Of a stretch of 64,000 bases of DNA, positions 9,375-18,020 are shown piece after piece. The position numbers and the translations under genes were made by a program. The DNA is from an uncultured Hyphomicrobiales bacterium (lineage in GTDB: Bacteria; Pseudomonadota; Alphaproteobacteria; Rhizobiales; Ancalomicrobiaceae), in assembly GCA_903930435.1 (NCBI GenBank), contig CAIYYN010000030.1, positions 1 through 64,000 on the forward strand, given 5' to 3'. The number at the start of each line of letters is the position of its first letter. The stretch's first letter is position 1. Under the pieces are notes generated by a model. The model saw only the letters and a list, made by a program, of their open reading frames with translations. It was not told the DNA's origin and did not search any database.

Positions 9375-10702
9375 CACGAGAAATCCGCCAGATCGATGTC
9401 AACGTCGAGTTCCAGCGACAGCCGGTCGAGCCACATGGAAAAACCACAGGCAGGCACCATTTCGGCACTACCCAGCCGCTGCAGCAGGCCATCGTATCGC
9501 CCGCCGCCGAGAACCGGCTTGTCATCCTCCCGCGCCGGATCACGCATCTCGAACACGAAGCCGGTGTAATAATCGAGCTGACGACCGAAATCAGCGGCAA
9601 ACGTCAGTTGGCTCGCATCAATGCCAACGGCCCGCATCGCCCGAAGACGGGCACGGAACGTCGACAGCGCCATATCGAGATCGAGACCGGTCTCAAGCCG
9701 GAAGACGTCGAGGAGATCCGCCGCCGTGTCGGGATCGCCCTGGATATCGAGGAACCGCCGCAGGATGGCGGCCTTTTCCGGCGAAAGTCCGCCTTCTGCA
9801 CCGAGCGCCGCCTGCTCCAGGAACCGTTCGGCGATCTCATGCGCAGAACGCCCTCCGACCGTCTTGATCCCCGCAATCGCCAGAAGATCTTCCACGACCT
9901 GCTGGGCCGCAGCCGGATTGCCGCCAGCAATCGCGCCAAGGAACCCGGCGTGCGCGACGATCTCGGACTTGCCACCGGCCATGAGCCGATCAATTGTCGC
10001 CTCCAGCCGCGTCCGGTCGCCGAAATGCGCCCGCAACCGCCGACGCCACGCAGGCGCCAGCCCAAGCGCTTCCATGACGGCGGTGAAGAGGCCCTCGTCG
10101 CCGATTTTCACGACCGGATCGACCAGCCCGAACACTTCCAGCGCATCAAACGCCAGCCGCAGAACTTCGGCATCGGTGCGCGGCCTGTCGGGATCGCCGA
10201 GCCGCTCGATGCCCGCCTGATCAAACTCGCCGGATTCGCCCGGCAGTTGCCGGAATACCGGACCGTGATAGGCGAGCGCCACCGGTTCTCCGATCAGATC
10301 AGCGTCGAGATAGAGACGGCAGACCGGCACCGTGAAATCGGGACGCAGGCAATATTCGTTGCCCTCATCGTCCTGTGTGACGAACAAGCGGCGGCGGATG
10401 TCTTCGCCCGCCGTATCGATGAAGAGCGCCGCCGGTTGCAACACTGGCACATCGATCATCTCAGCGCCGTTATCCTCGAACAGCTCCGTCAGATCGCCAA
10501 TCGGATCAAGATCTTCGAGAATGGACTCGATATCGTCCATGTCGTCGAATTCGACGGCCTTTCGCGACAGGTTCTGATCGCCGAAGAACTTGGTGACAAT
10601 CGCCTGCGGGTTCAATTCGCCGGGAAGTTCCTTGCGCTCGACTCGCGGTCGCGTCGGACGCTTCGGCTTTTCCGGGGTCTTGTCGCTCTTGCGGCCAGCC
10701 AT
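9374..10702 (-). CDS. hisZ: ATP phosphoribosyltransferase regulatory subunit, with N-terminal extension
   Basis: HisZ is a class II aminoacyl-tRNA synthetase paralogue without aminoacylation activity that activates and gives feedback control to HisG. The HisRS-like core begins near residue 68 (LTELFEDNGAEMIDVPVLQPA) and includes CLRPDFTVPVCRLYL and, near the end, [15 protein letters not shown]. The ATG at 10702 has AAGGAGCTACC just upstream, a strong site, giving 442 residues against about 370-400 for most HisZ. The extra 65-70 N-terminal residues are basic then strongly acidic (FDDMDDIESILEDLD) and look disordered. It starts 10 bases after hisS and overlaps hisG. Confidence 0.9.
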   Translation of the reverse strand: MAGRKSDKTPEKPKRPTRPRVERKELPGELNPQAIVTKFFGDQNLSRKAVEFDDMDDIESILEDLDPIGDLTELFEDNGAEMIDVPVLQPAALFIDTAGEDIRRRLFVTQDDEGNEYCLRPDFTVPVCRLYLDADLIGEPVALAYHGPVFRQLPGESGEFDQAGIERLGDPDRPRTDAEVLRLAFDALEVFGLVDPVVKIGDEGLFTAVMEALGLAPAWRRRLRAHFGDRTRLEATIDRLMAGGKSEIVAHAGFLGAIAGGNPAAAQQVVEDLLAIAGIKTVGGRSAHEIAERFLEQAALGAEGGLSPEKAAILRRFLDIQGDPDTAADLLDVFRLETGLDLDMALSTFRARLRAMRAVGIDASQLTFAADFGRQLDYYTGFVFEMRDPAREDDKPVLGGGRYDGLLQRLGSAEMVPACGFSMWLDRLSLELDVDIDLADFS

Positions 10703-10712
10703 GGGTAGCTCC

Positions 10713-12320
10713 TTAAGTCTCGCTCTGATACCGGGCGAGGATGTCACGCACCGCCTGCACCATCTCAGCCACGGGCACAGTCACCTGCGCAGGACGGCTC
10801 TCGCGCCATTCCTTGTTGTCGGTGATGCCCGACGCGAGTCGCGCACCTTCGATCAGGTCCTTGATCTGTACCACACCTGCGTCGCGCTCGTTGGAGCCTT
10901 GAATGATCACGCAGGGTGCCTTGCGGCGGTCAGCGTATTTCATCTGCGGCTTCATGCCGGACGAACCCAGGTACATTTCCGACTTGATGCCCGCCCGGCG
11001 CAAGTCGGTGACCAGTGCCTGATAGGCAGCGGTTTCGCCTCTGTCCATGACCAGCACGACCACGGGGCCAAGCGCGTCGCCAGTCCCGAGAATGGGTGAC
11101 TTGATCGCCTTCAGCGCCGCCATAAGGCGCGAGACGCCGATCGAGAACCCGGTCGCAGGCACCGGTTCGGGCAGGAAGCGCGAGACAAGTCCGTCGTAGC
11201 GTCCACCGCCGCCCACCGAGCCAAAGCGCACGATCTGGCCATCTTCGTTCGGCACCTCGAAGGTCAGTTCGGCTTCATAGACGGGACCCGTATAATATTC
11301 GAGGCCACGCACGACCGAGGGGTCGATCAAAATTCTATCTGCCCCGTAGCCAGCAGTTCGAGTTGACCTTGCAATCGTACGAAGCTCTTCGACACCTTCG
11401 ATGGCCAAGGCGCTATCTGAAAAATGTCGTTCAATAGACTCAAGAATCTCTTCATTCATAATTGGAATATGGTCGAGACTTTCACCATCACGTTTGATGA
11501 TACCTTTCGCACCATACTCAGCCCGATCGACATCACTGAAAGCTGAGTTCTGCAACGCTAACTGTGGCTTCCAGTCGACGTATTGCAAAATCCTCTTTAT
11601 CTGACCTTCATCCAGCCCGGCACCCTTGGTGAAGTCACCGCTGCCGACAGCGCCGCCATCCCAGCGTCCGGCTCCGAGCAACAGGCGAACACCCTCGACA
11701 CCGAGCCGGTCCAGCTTGTCGATGGCGCGCAGCACGCTCAGCCGCTTGCCGGCATTTTCGTCGCCGGCAAGGCCGATGGCCTCCATGACGCCGTCAAGCA
11801 CCTTGCGGTTATTGACCTTCACGACATATTGCCCGCGCTTGAGGCCGAGGGCTTCGAGCGTATCGGCCATCAGCATGCAGATCTCCGCATCTGCGGCGAC
11901 CGAGGGCGCACCGACGATATCGGCATCAAATTGCATGAACTGGCGGAAACGGCCCGGGCCCGGCTTTTCGTTGCGGAACACCCAGCCATTGCGATAGCTG
12001 CGATAGGGCTTCGGCAACTTGTCCCAGTTCTCGGCTGAAAAGCGTGCCAAGGGGGCCGTCAGGTCATAGCGCAGGGACAGCCACTGCTCATCGTCATCCT
12101 GAAACGAGAACACGCCCTCATTGGGCCGATCCTGATCCGGCAGGAACTTGCCGAGCGCGTCGGTATATTCGATGAGCGGTGTTTCGACCGGTTCGAAGCC
12201 ATAAAGCTCATATTGCGCGCGGATCGCAGCCAGCATTTTCTCAGCCGCCTTGATCTCGTCCGACGTGCGGTCGATAAACCCGCGCGGGAGCCGCGCTTTC
12301 AGCTGTTGTCCGGATGCCAT
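10713..12320 (-). CDS. hisS: Histidyl-tRNA synthetase, alphaproteobacterial type
   Basis: HisRS charges tRNA-His. Class II motif 2 reads [14 protein letters not shown] and motif 3 GFSIGVSRL; the histidine-binding loop is [15 protein letters not shown] and the glycine-rich [13 protein letters not shown] follows. The C-terminal anticodon-binding domain begins near residue 420. This motif 2 differs from the bacterial consensus FRHERPQKGRYRQF and is the form found in alphaproteobacteria whose tRNA-His lacks the usual extra G at position -1. Length 535 includes a long insertion domain around residues 230-330. The DNA coding for that part (about 11330-11545) is clearly lower in G+C than the rest of the gene. 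First gene of hisS-hisZ-hisG. Confidence 0.95.
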   Translation of the reverse strand: MASGQQLKARLPRGFIDRTSDEIKAAEKMLAAIRAQYELYGFEPVETPLIEYTDALGKFLPDQDRPNEGVFSFQDDDEQWLSLRYDLTAPLARFSAENWDKLPKPYRSYRNGWVFRNEKPGPGRFRQFMQFDADIVGAPSVAADAEICMLMADTLEALGLKRGQYVVKVNNRKVLDGVMEAIGLAGDENAGKRLSVLRAIDKLDRLGVEGVRLLLGAGRWDGGAVGSGDFTKGAGLDEGQIKRILQYVDWKPQLALQNSAFSDVDRAEYGAKGIIKRDGESLDHIPIMNEEILESIERHFSDSALAIEGVEELRTIARSTRTAGYGADRILIDPSVVRGLEYYTGPVYEAELTFEVPNEDGQIVRFGSVGGGGRYDGLVSRFLPEPVPATGFSIGVSRLMAALKAIKSPILGTGDALGPVVVLVMDRGETAAYQALVTDLRRAGIKSEMYLGSSGMKPQMKYADRRKAPCVIIQGSNERDAGVVQIKDLIEGARLASGITDNKEWRESRPAQVTVPVAEMVQAVRDILARYQSET

Positions 12321-12413
12321 GTGACTGCCTGTTCCATTGACTGAGTTCAGGCGTGGTAGCTACCGCATTGCAGCGATGAGAACAAGCGGCGGGCTGATCT
12401 GCGGCCAATTATG

Positions 12414-12456
12414 CCCCACCCCCGGCTCCGCCGGACCCTCCCCGTAACGGGGAGGG
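12414..12456 (-). repeat. Two-hairpin palindromic repeat, copy R1
   Basis: In the gap upstream of hisS and downstream of the HAD gene there is a GC-rich palindrome CCCTCCCCG...CGGGGAGGG (12436-12456) next to a second, CCGGC-tcc-GCCGG (12422-12434). Read on the minus strand this is the same plan as R2 (27085) and R3 (in ileS, 55510): a large hairpin followed by a small one. Placed between genes here, it may also act as an mRNA end or stabiliser. Confidence 0.6.
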
Positions 12457-12519
12457 AATGACCCCGAATCTGCTCAACCTTCGACCTGGGCGAGGGATGA
12501 AACGTGCATTCCTCTACCT

Positions 12520-12533
12520 CCCACCCGGGTGGG
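12520..12533. repeat. Perfect 14-bp palindrome near R1
   Basis: CCCACCCGGGTGGG is a perfect palindrome lying 18 bases past the 3' end of the minus-strand HAD gene and 63 bases from R1. It may be part of the same composite repeat region, or a transcription end for the HAD gene; no run of T follows it on either strand. Confidence 0.4.
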
Positions 12534-12551
12534 GGGGCGAATATCCAGTAC

Positions 12552-13409
12552 TCACCAGCTCAGGCGCGGCATCGTCGCTTTGGCCTTTAAGCCTTCTGCC
12601 GCCAATCGGGCCCGAACGATTTCGATGTCGGGCGCATGGGGATCACCGAAATCGGCAGCGTGGATGCCGCCGGTGACAAACAGCAGATCCAGCCCGCGTG
12701 TATGGGCCCCGCGTACGTCGGTCGGCAGCCCGTCACCGATGGCCAGGATATCTTCCTTGGCGACTTCGTACCCGGCGGCGGCGTTCAACAGCGCATGCGC
12801 GCGGTCGTAAATCGGCGGAAACGGCTTGCCGAGCATGTCGACCCGCCCGCCCAGCTCCTGATAGAGCCGCGCCAACGCGCCCGCGCACCAGATCAGCTGA
12901 TCGCCACGCTCAACGACGATATCGGGGTTCGCGCAGACCAGCGGCAGGTCACGCGCAGCAAAGGCGGTGAGACGTTCGCGGTAATCCTCGGGCACTTCGG
13001 TGTAATCATCGAACAGCCCGGTCACGACGACGATATCCGCCTCATCGTCGCCGACAATCGTTGCGTCGAGATCCGCATAGAGCGCCAGATCGCGCATCGG
13101 ACCGATATGGGCGATCCGCCGTTCGGCTCCCGAGATGAGCCGGTCCCGCGTGACATCGCCTGACGTCACCAGATCATCATAGGCCTCGCGCGGCACGCCG
13201 AGGCTCGCCAGTTGTGCGTGGATCGGCGGATTGGGACGCGGTGCGTTGGTGATCAGCACGACGCGACCGCCACCGGCCCGGAAGCGCACAAGCGCGTCAA
13301 TGGCCGCCGGGAACGCCGAAACGCCGTTATGGACAACGCCCCAGATGTCCGAGAGCACGGCCTTGTACTGTGGTGCAAGGATCGACAGGCCGGAAAGTTG
13401 CTGGGGCAT
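12552..13409 (-). CDS. HAD-superfamily class IIA phosphatase, TIGR01459 family
   Basis: The protein resembles NagD-like class IIA HAD hydrolases. Motif I is LSDIWGVVHNG (residues about 19-29), with the nucleophile aspartate followed by I-W-G in place of the usual x-D-G; motif II is LITNAPR; the conserved lysine is in GKPFPPIYD; motif III is AIGDGLPTDVRGA. In motif I the second Asp (general acid) is replaced by Trp, which is typical of this subfamily. Length 285 is normal. The substrate is unknown. It is transcribed away from mutL, with about 110 bases between the two starts. Confidence 0.88.
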   Translation of the reverse strand: MPQQLSGLSILAPQYKAVLSDIWGVVHNGVSAFPAAIDALVRFRAGGGRVVLITNAPRPNPPIHAQLASLGVPREAYDDLVTSGDVTRDRLISGAERRIAHIGPMRDLALYADLDATIVGDDEADIVVVTGLFDDYTEVPEDYRERLTAFAARDLPLVCANPDIVVERGDQLIWCAGALARLYQELGGRVDMLGKPFPPIYDRAHALLNAAAGYEVAKEDILAIGDGLPTDVRGAHTRGLDLLFVTGGIHAADFGDPHAPDIEIVRARLAAEGLKAKATMPRLSW

Positions 13410-13520
13410 CGGGGGATCTCGACTGCAAGGGTTGGCGCGCTTGTATAGGCTTGAGGGCCGTCATTCAACCCAAGGAAACAAGCGCGTGACGTCATCCCTG
13501 CAATCCGCAAGAATAGGCGC

Positions 13521-15431
13521 ATGAGCGACTTGCAGAATCACCCTTCAAACTTGACTCACGTCCGTCAACTGTCGGACGACATGATCAATCGCATCGCCGC
13601 CGGCGAAGTGATTGAGCGTCCGGCCAGCGTCGTCAAGGAGCTCGTCGAAAACGCGATCGATGCGGGCGCGACGCGGATCGATGTCACGACGGCGGGCGGT
13701 GGCACGACGCTGATCCGCGTTGTGGATGACGGCTTTGGCATGACGCGCCCGGATCTCGCGCTCGCCATCGAGCGTCACTGTACCTCGAAGCTGACAGACG
13801 AGGCCTTGCTTGCCATTGAAACGCTCGGCTTTCGCGGCGAGGCCCTGCCCTCGATTGGCTCAGTTGCCCGCCTGTCGATTGCCACGCGCCACGCCAGCGA
13901 GCCACATGGCTGGGAATTGTCGGTTGAAGGCGGTATCAAGAGCGCACCACGCCCGGCGGCGTTGACGCTCGGCACCCGGATCGAGGTGCGCGATCTCTTT
14001 TTCGCCACGCCAGCGCGGTTGAAGTTCCTGCGTGGCGAAAGAGCCGAAACCACGGCGATTGCGGATGTCATCAAACGGCTCGCCATGGCAAGGCCCGACA
14101 TTCGCTTCCAGATATCAGGCTCGGATCGCGGCACCACGACCTATACCTCCATTGCCGGACCGGATGCCCATCTCGTCCGGATCGCCCAGATCCTGGGCGA
14201 AGATTTCGCCGAAAACGCCGTGCCGCTTGATTTCGAACGCGACGGAATCCGGTTGACAGGATTTGCGGGTTTGCCGACCTTCCACCGGGCAGCGGCGACG
14301 CATCAGTTCTTCTCGGTCAACGGTCGCCCGGTGCGCGACAAGCTCCTGCTCGGCGCACTCAGGGGTGCCTATATGGATGTCATGGCATCGGACCGGCATT
14401 CGGTCGTGGTGATTGATATCGCGCTCCCGCCCGAGGAAGTCGATGTCAACGTGCACCCGACCAAGGCGGATGTCCGGTTCCGTGAGCCGCAGACGGTGCG
14501 CGGGCTGATCGTGTCCGGCATCCGTGCAGCGCTGTCAGCAACGGGCCATCGCGCGTCGACAACCGGCGGTCGGGCAACGCTTGCAGCCCTCAGGCCGGGA
14601 TGGCAGCCAGCACCAGCCTATCCCGCGCCTGCTCAGGCATCGTTGCCACGCGTTCATTCCGGGCAGACGATGGGCATCGGCGGGTCACGAGCACCCGAGA
14701 TTCCGCGACCTGCGAGTTGGGACTGGCAGGCGATGGGACCTGCGGCCCCTGCCGCAAACGGGTTCGCTGAAGGAGAGACAGGCCAGGATTCGCCTGTCCA
14801 TCACGCGAACGAGCCACCGTCAGCGCCGACGCTCGACGCGTCGTTCCTGTCGCACCCGCTCGGTACTGCGCGGGCGCAGCTGCATGAAAATTATATCGTA
14901 TCCCAGACCGAGGATGGCATGATCCTCGTTGATGCCCATGCCGCCCATGAACGCCTGACCTATGAACGGCTGAAGCGCCAGCGCGCCGAGACGGGCGTGG
15001 CGCGCCAGATGCTGCTGATCCCGGAGATCGTCGAATTGACAGCAGACGAAGCCGGAGCGCTCCTGGCAGCGGCTGATGATCTCGCCAGCGCAGGCCTTGT
15101 GATCGAGAGCTTCGGCGGCCAGGCGATTGCCGTGCGTGAAGTGCCCGTGCTGCTCGGCAAATTCGATATCGCTCGTCTGGTCCGCGATATCGCGGATGAC
15201 CTGACGGATCAGGGCATCAGCAACCGCGTTGAAACCCGGATCAATCGGGTGCTCTCGACAGTCGCCTGCCACGGATCAGTCCGCACCGGGCGACGCCTGA
15301 CCTTGCCCGAAATGGACGCCCTGCTGCGGGAGATGGAAGTGACGCCCAATTCAGGCCAATGCAATCATGGGCGTCCGACCTGGGTCGAACTGAAGCTTGC
15401 CGATATCGAGCGCCTGTTTGGCCGTAGCTGA
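13521..15431 (+). CDS. mutL: DNA mismatch repair protein MutL
   Basis: MutL couples mismatch recognition by MutS to strand incision. The GHKL ATPase domain is complete: ELVENAIDAGAT (about residues 37-48), VDDGFGM and GFRGEALPSIGSV, followed by FFSVNGRPVRDK. A proline- and alanine-rich linker covers about residues 345-435. The C-terminal domain has the metal-binding endonuclease pattern: DAHAAHERLTYE (DAHA in place of the usual DQHA), ACHGSVR and CNHGRPTWVEL, so it should be a nicking-type MutL as in organisms without MutH. The ATG is chosen from family fit; length 636 is normal. It is divergent from the HAD gene. Confidence 0.96.
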   Translation: MSDLQNHPSNLTHVRQLSDDMINRIAAGEVIERPASVVKELVENAIDAGATRIDVTTAGGGTTLIRVVDDGFGMTRPDLALAIERHCTSKLTDEALLAIETLGFRGEALPSIGSVARLSIATRHASEPHGWELSVEGGIKSAPRPAALTLGTRIEVRDLFFATPARLKFLRGERAETTAIADVIKRLAMARPDIRFQISGSDRGTTTYTSIAGPDAHLVRIAQILGEDFAENAVPLDFERDGIRLTGFAGLPTFHRAAATHQFFSVNGRPVRDKLLLGALRGAYMDVMASDRHSVVVIDIALPPEEVDVNVHPTKADVRFREPQTVRGLIVSGIRAALSATGHRASTTGGRATLAALRPGWQPAPAYPAPAQASLPRVHSGQTMGIGGSRAPEIPRPASWDWQAMGPAAPAANGFAEGETGQDSPVHHANEPPSAPTLDASFLSHPLGTARAQLHENYIVSQTEDGMILVDAHAAHERLTYERLKRQRAETGVARQMLLIPEIVELTADEAGALLAAADDLASAGLVIESFGGQAIAVREVPVLLGKFDIARLVRDIADDLTDQGISNRVETRINRVLSTVACHGSVRTGRRLTLPEMDALLREMEVTPNSGQCNHGRPTWVELKLADIERLFGRS

Positions 15432-15447
15432 TGAGGGAGCATATCCC

Positions 15448-15762
15448 TCAGGAATCGTACCTGCAATCGCGCAGGATCATTCGCCGCTGGTCCGTCATTT
15501 CGTGGCAGGTGGTGGTCTTGTTGGTCGGTTGAGCGTTGACCTTGGGCGGGCAGGCGATGAGAGCGGTGCAATTGCCTTGCGACGTGTAAACCATGAGCGG
15601 GAGATCCCGATCACCGTGTCCGCCAGCTGAACTGGATGATCCCGACGACCCGCCATTGCTGCTGCCACGCGACACAAAGGCCGCTTCGGCAGTCGACAGG
15701 GACGAGATCCCGGCAGCAAGTACGAGGACAACAGTCAGGCCGCGAAAAAGCTGGGTCTTCAT
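15448..15762 (-). CDS. Small exported protein, unknown function
   Basis: A 104-residue product with a clear signal peptide (MKTQLFRGLTVVLVLAAG...STAEA, cleavage near residue 27) and a strong ribosome site (AAAGGAA, six bases from ATG). A low-complexity Ser/Gly stretch follows (residues about 33-49), then a C-terminal part with four cysteines (GNCTAL, IACPPK, TTCHEM, RDCRYDS), suited to two disulfides in the periplasm. I do not recognise the family. It is convergent with mutL, with 16 bases between stop codons. Confidence 0.65.
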   Translation of the reverse strand: MKTQLFRGLTVVLVLAAGISSLSTAEAAFVSRGSSNGGSSGSSSSAGGHGDRDLPLMVYTSQGNCTALIACPPKVNAQPTNKTTTCHEMTDQRRMILRDCRYDS

Positions 15763-16014
15763 AGCGTGTTCCTTTCAAAAGTGGTGTTTGAGTGGAATTT
15801 CCGAGCCAGGTCTGTCCATGGAAGTGATTGTCAGGACAGTCATCTGTTAGGCTCTACATTAACCGTGCTGACATGAACTGGCCCTGAATTGGCCATTCAA
15901 TCAGCGCTCATGCGGCATTTCCTGACGCAGGCGATGAGAGGGCGCACGCAAAAGCCGTTGCGTTTCGCTTAAAAGGCACTAGTTTGCCGCCAACTGACCA
16001 AACAGGCATGTCCC

Positions 16015-16968
16015 ATGATTGATCCCACGCTTCCCTCGCACCTCCGTCCTGACAAGTCATTTCAGGGACTTATCCTGACGCTCCAGCGTTTCTGGGCGGA
16101 CTATGGCTGCGTGATCCTGCAGCCCTACGACATGGAAGTCGGTGCGGGGACATTCCATCCGGGCACGACACTGAGGGCGTTGGGGCCATTGCCTTGGTCG
16201 GCAGCCTATGTGCAGCCATCGCGTCGACCAAAGGACGGGCGCTATGGCGAAAACCCGAACCGGTTCCAGCACTATTACCAGTTTCAGGTGATCTTGAAGC
16301 CAAACCCGCCGAACCTGCAGGAGCTTTATCTGAAATCGCTCTATGCCATCGGCATCGATCCGCTCCTGCATGACATCCGTTTCGTTGAAGACGACTGGGA
16401 AAGCCCGACGCTCGGGGCTTGGGGCCTGGGCTGGGAATGCTGGTGCGATGGCATGGAAGTCAGCCAGTTCACCTACTTCCAGCAGGTGTGCGGCATCGAA
16501 TGTTCGCCCGTCTCCGGCGAATTGACCTACGGACTTGAGCGCCTGGCCATGTACCTCCAAGGCGTCGACAACGGTTATGAGCTGAATTTCAACGGCTTTG
16601 AAGACGAGCGCAAGATTACCTATGGCGATGTCTTCAAGCAGGCAGAGCAGGAATATTCGCGGCATAACTTCGAGCATTCCGACGTTGAGATGCTCTTCAA
16701 GCAGTTCGATATGGCCGAAAGCGCCGCGCACAAGTATATCGCCGCTGGCTGGGCCGATGAAAGCCACAAGCGCCATCTGATGGTGCTGCCGGCCTATGAT
16801 CAGGCGATCAAGGCGAGCCATGTGTTCAACCTGCTGGATGCACGCGGCGTGATCTCGGTCACCGAGCGTCAGAATTACATCCTCCGCGTTCGGACGCTGG
16901 CAAAGGCCTGCGGCGAAGCCTGGCTGGCGACGGCTGCCGGTGGCGCAGACGTCGGCAAGGCCGCTTGA
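16015..16968 (+). CDS. glyQ: Glycyl-tRNA synthetase alpha subunit
   Basis: GlyQ is the catalytic alpha chain of the heterotetrameric bacterial GlyRS. Conserved blocks are [60 protein letters not shown] and [16 protein letters not shown]. Length 317 is normal. Its partner glyS is not in this window; downstream lie a palindromic repeat and ispE. In many alphaproteobacteria glyS lies close by, so it must be elsewhere here. The ribosome site is weak (ACAGGC). Confidence 0.96.
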   Translation: MIDPTLPSHLRPDKSFQGLILTLQRFWADYGCVILQPYDMEVGAGTFHPGTTLRALGPLPWSAAYVQPSRRPKDGRYGENPNRFQHYYQFQVILKPNPPNLQELYLKSLYAIGIDPLLHDIRFVEDDWESPTLGAWGLGWECWCDGMEVSQFTYFQQVCGIECSPVSGELTYGLERLAMYLQGVDNGYELNFNGFEDERKITYGDVFKQAEQEYSRHNFEHSDVEMLFKQFDMAESAAHKYIAAGWADESHKRHLMVLPAYDQAIKASHVFNLLDARGVISVTERQNYILRVRTLAKACGEAWLATAAGGADVGKAA

Positions 16969-16990
16969 AATAGACAACGTTGGGCCTTGT

Positions 16991-17075
16991 TCGTTCTTGC
17001 GAGCGGCAGCAAAGCAATCCAGTCTGCAGTCTGTCACGTCTGGATTGCCGCGACGCTCTGCGCCGCGCAATGACA
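16991..17075. repeat. REP-like imperfect palindrome between glyQ and ispE
   Basis: The left arm (about 16993-17021) contains TTGCGAGC...CAATCCAG and the right arm (17040-17075) CTGGATTG...GCGCAATGACA, which is its imperfect complement; the loop is about 18 bases. Palindromes of this kind, with CAATCCAG/CTGGATTG cores, are widespread in Hyphomicrobiales genomes. It ends 22 bases before the ispE start and could fold in the glyQ-ispE transcript. Confidence 0.7.
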
Positions 17076-17097
17076 CACTATCGTTTGAGCCTGTCGC

Positions 17098-17949
17098 ATG
17101 ATCGTCCGTTCAGCGCCTGCCAAGATCAATCTCGCGCTCCACGTCGTGGGTCAGCGCAGTGATGGCTATCATCTCCTCGATACGCTGGTGACCTTCGCAG
17201 ACATTGGCGACACCATCACCGTCGAGCCGGATGAAACGCTGACGCTCTCCATCTCGGGTCCCTTTGCCGCCCAACTGGACGGCGACGCCGATGCCAATCT
17301 GGTGATGCGAGCCGCAAGACTGCTGGCCGATGTCGCCCAATCCAGTGGACGCAGCCGCCCCGGTGCTCACATTGGGCTGGAAAAGACCCTGCCCATCGCC
17401 TCCGGTGTCGGCGGTGGGTCGGCGGACGCGGCAGCGACCTTGCATGCGTTGAACGACCTCTGGCAACTTGGGCTGGACGTTGCCGCCCTGAGCCAAATCG
17501 GCTTGCCCCTGGGGGCCGATATACCGATGTGCCTTGCTGCTGAACCCGCCCGCGTGACCGGGATCGGTGAACATGTCGCACCCGGACCACGACTGCCTGA
17601 CCATGCCTTGCTGCTGATCAACCCCCGCGTCCCCGTCGCAACCCCGCATGTATTTCGCGGACTGACGCGGCGCGATCATCCACCGATGCCGGAGCTACCG
17701 GAGGCCTGGCGCGATCTCGACCATCTCGTCGATTGGCTCCAGCCAACGCGCAACGACCTGCAACCCGCCGCCGAGACAATTGCCCCAGAAATCACCGAGG
17801 TGCTGACGGTGATGCGCGACCTGCCCGGCTGCCAGTTCGCCCGCATGAGCGGATCGGGCGCCACCTGCTTCGGGATTTTCGCCGATGGCGGGGCGATTGA
17901 GGCGGCAAACGTCGTGCGCGGGATCAGGCCGGAGTGGTGGGTGGGGTGA
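17098..17949 (+). CDS. ispE: 4-diphosphocytidyl-2-C-methyl-D-erythritol kinase
   Basis: IspE phosphorylates CDP-ME in the MEP isoprenoid pathway. It is a GHMP kinase: the N-terminal substrate motif is APAKINLALHVVGQRSDGYHLL, the ATP-binding glycine loop is LPIASGVGGGSADAAA (about residues 98-113), LGADIPMCL follows, and the third motif is MSGSGATCFGIF near residue 250. Length 283 is normal. The start lies right after the REP-like palindrome and has only a weak ribosome site, so translation may depend on how that hairpin folds (inference). It is convergent with the GGDEF/EAL gene. Confidence 0.95.
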   Translation: MIVRSAPAKINLALHVVGQRSDGYHLLDTLVTFADIGDTITVEPDETLTLSISGPFAAQLDGDADANLVMRAARLLADVAQSSGRSRPGAHIGLEKTLPIASGVGGGSADAAATLHALNDLWQLGLDVAALSQIGLPLGADIPMCLAAEPARVTGIGEHVAPGPRLPDHALLLINPRVPVATPHVFRGLTRRDHPPMPELPEAWRDLDHLVDWLQPTRNDLQPAAETIAPEITEVLTVMRDLPGCQFARMSGSGATCFGIFADGGAIEAANVVRGIRPEWWVG

Positions 17950-18020
17950 TTTAACAGCCTTGTCGCAGGATTTTGGCAATTCACCCGGATACCTGCCTGA
18001 AATTGACAAGTGCCGCCCGG

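Noticed and set aside
9608-10708. A 366-codon open frame on the plus strand across hisZ
   Set aside because: It is antisense to a well-supported HisZ, has no family similarity and reflects high G+C; the same holds for long antisense frames across ispH (2160-3137) and hisG (8760-9569).
16057-17076. A 339-codon minus-strand frame across glyQ starting in MSLRGAERRGNPD
   Set aside because: The start lies in the REP-like palindrome, whose translation gives this familiar false N-terminus, and the rest is antisense to glyQ.
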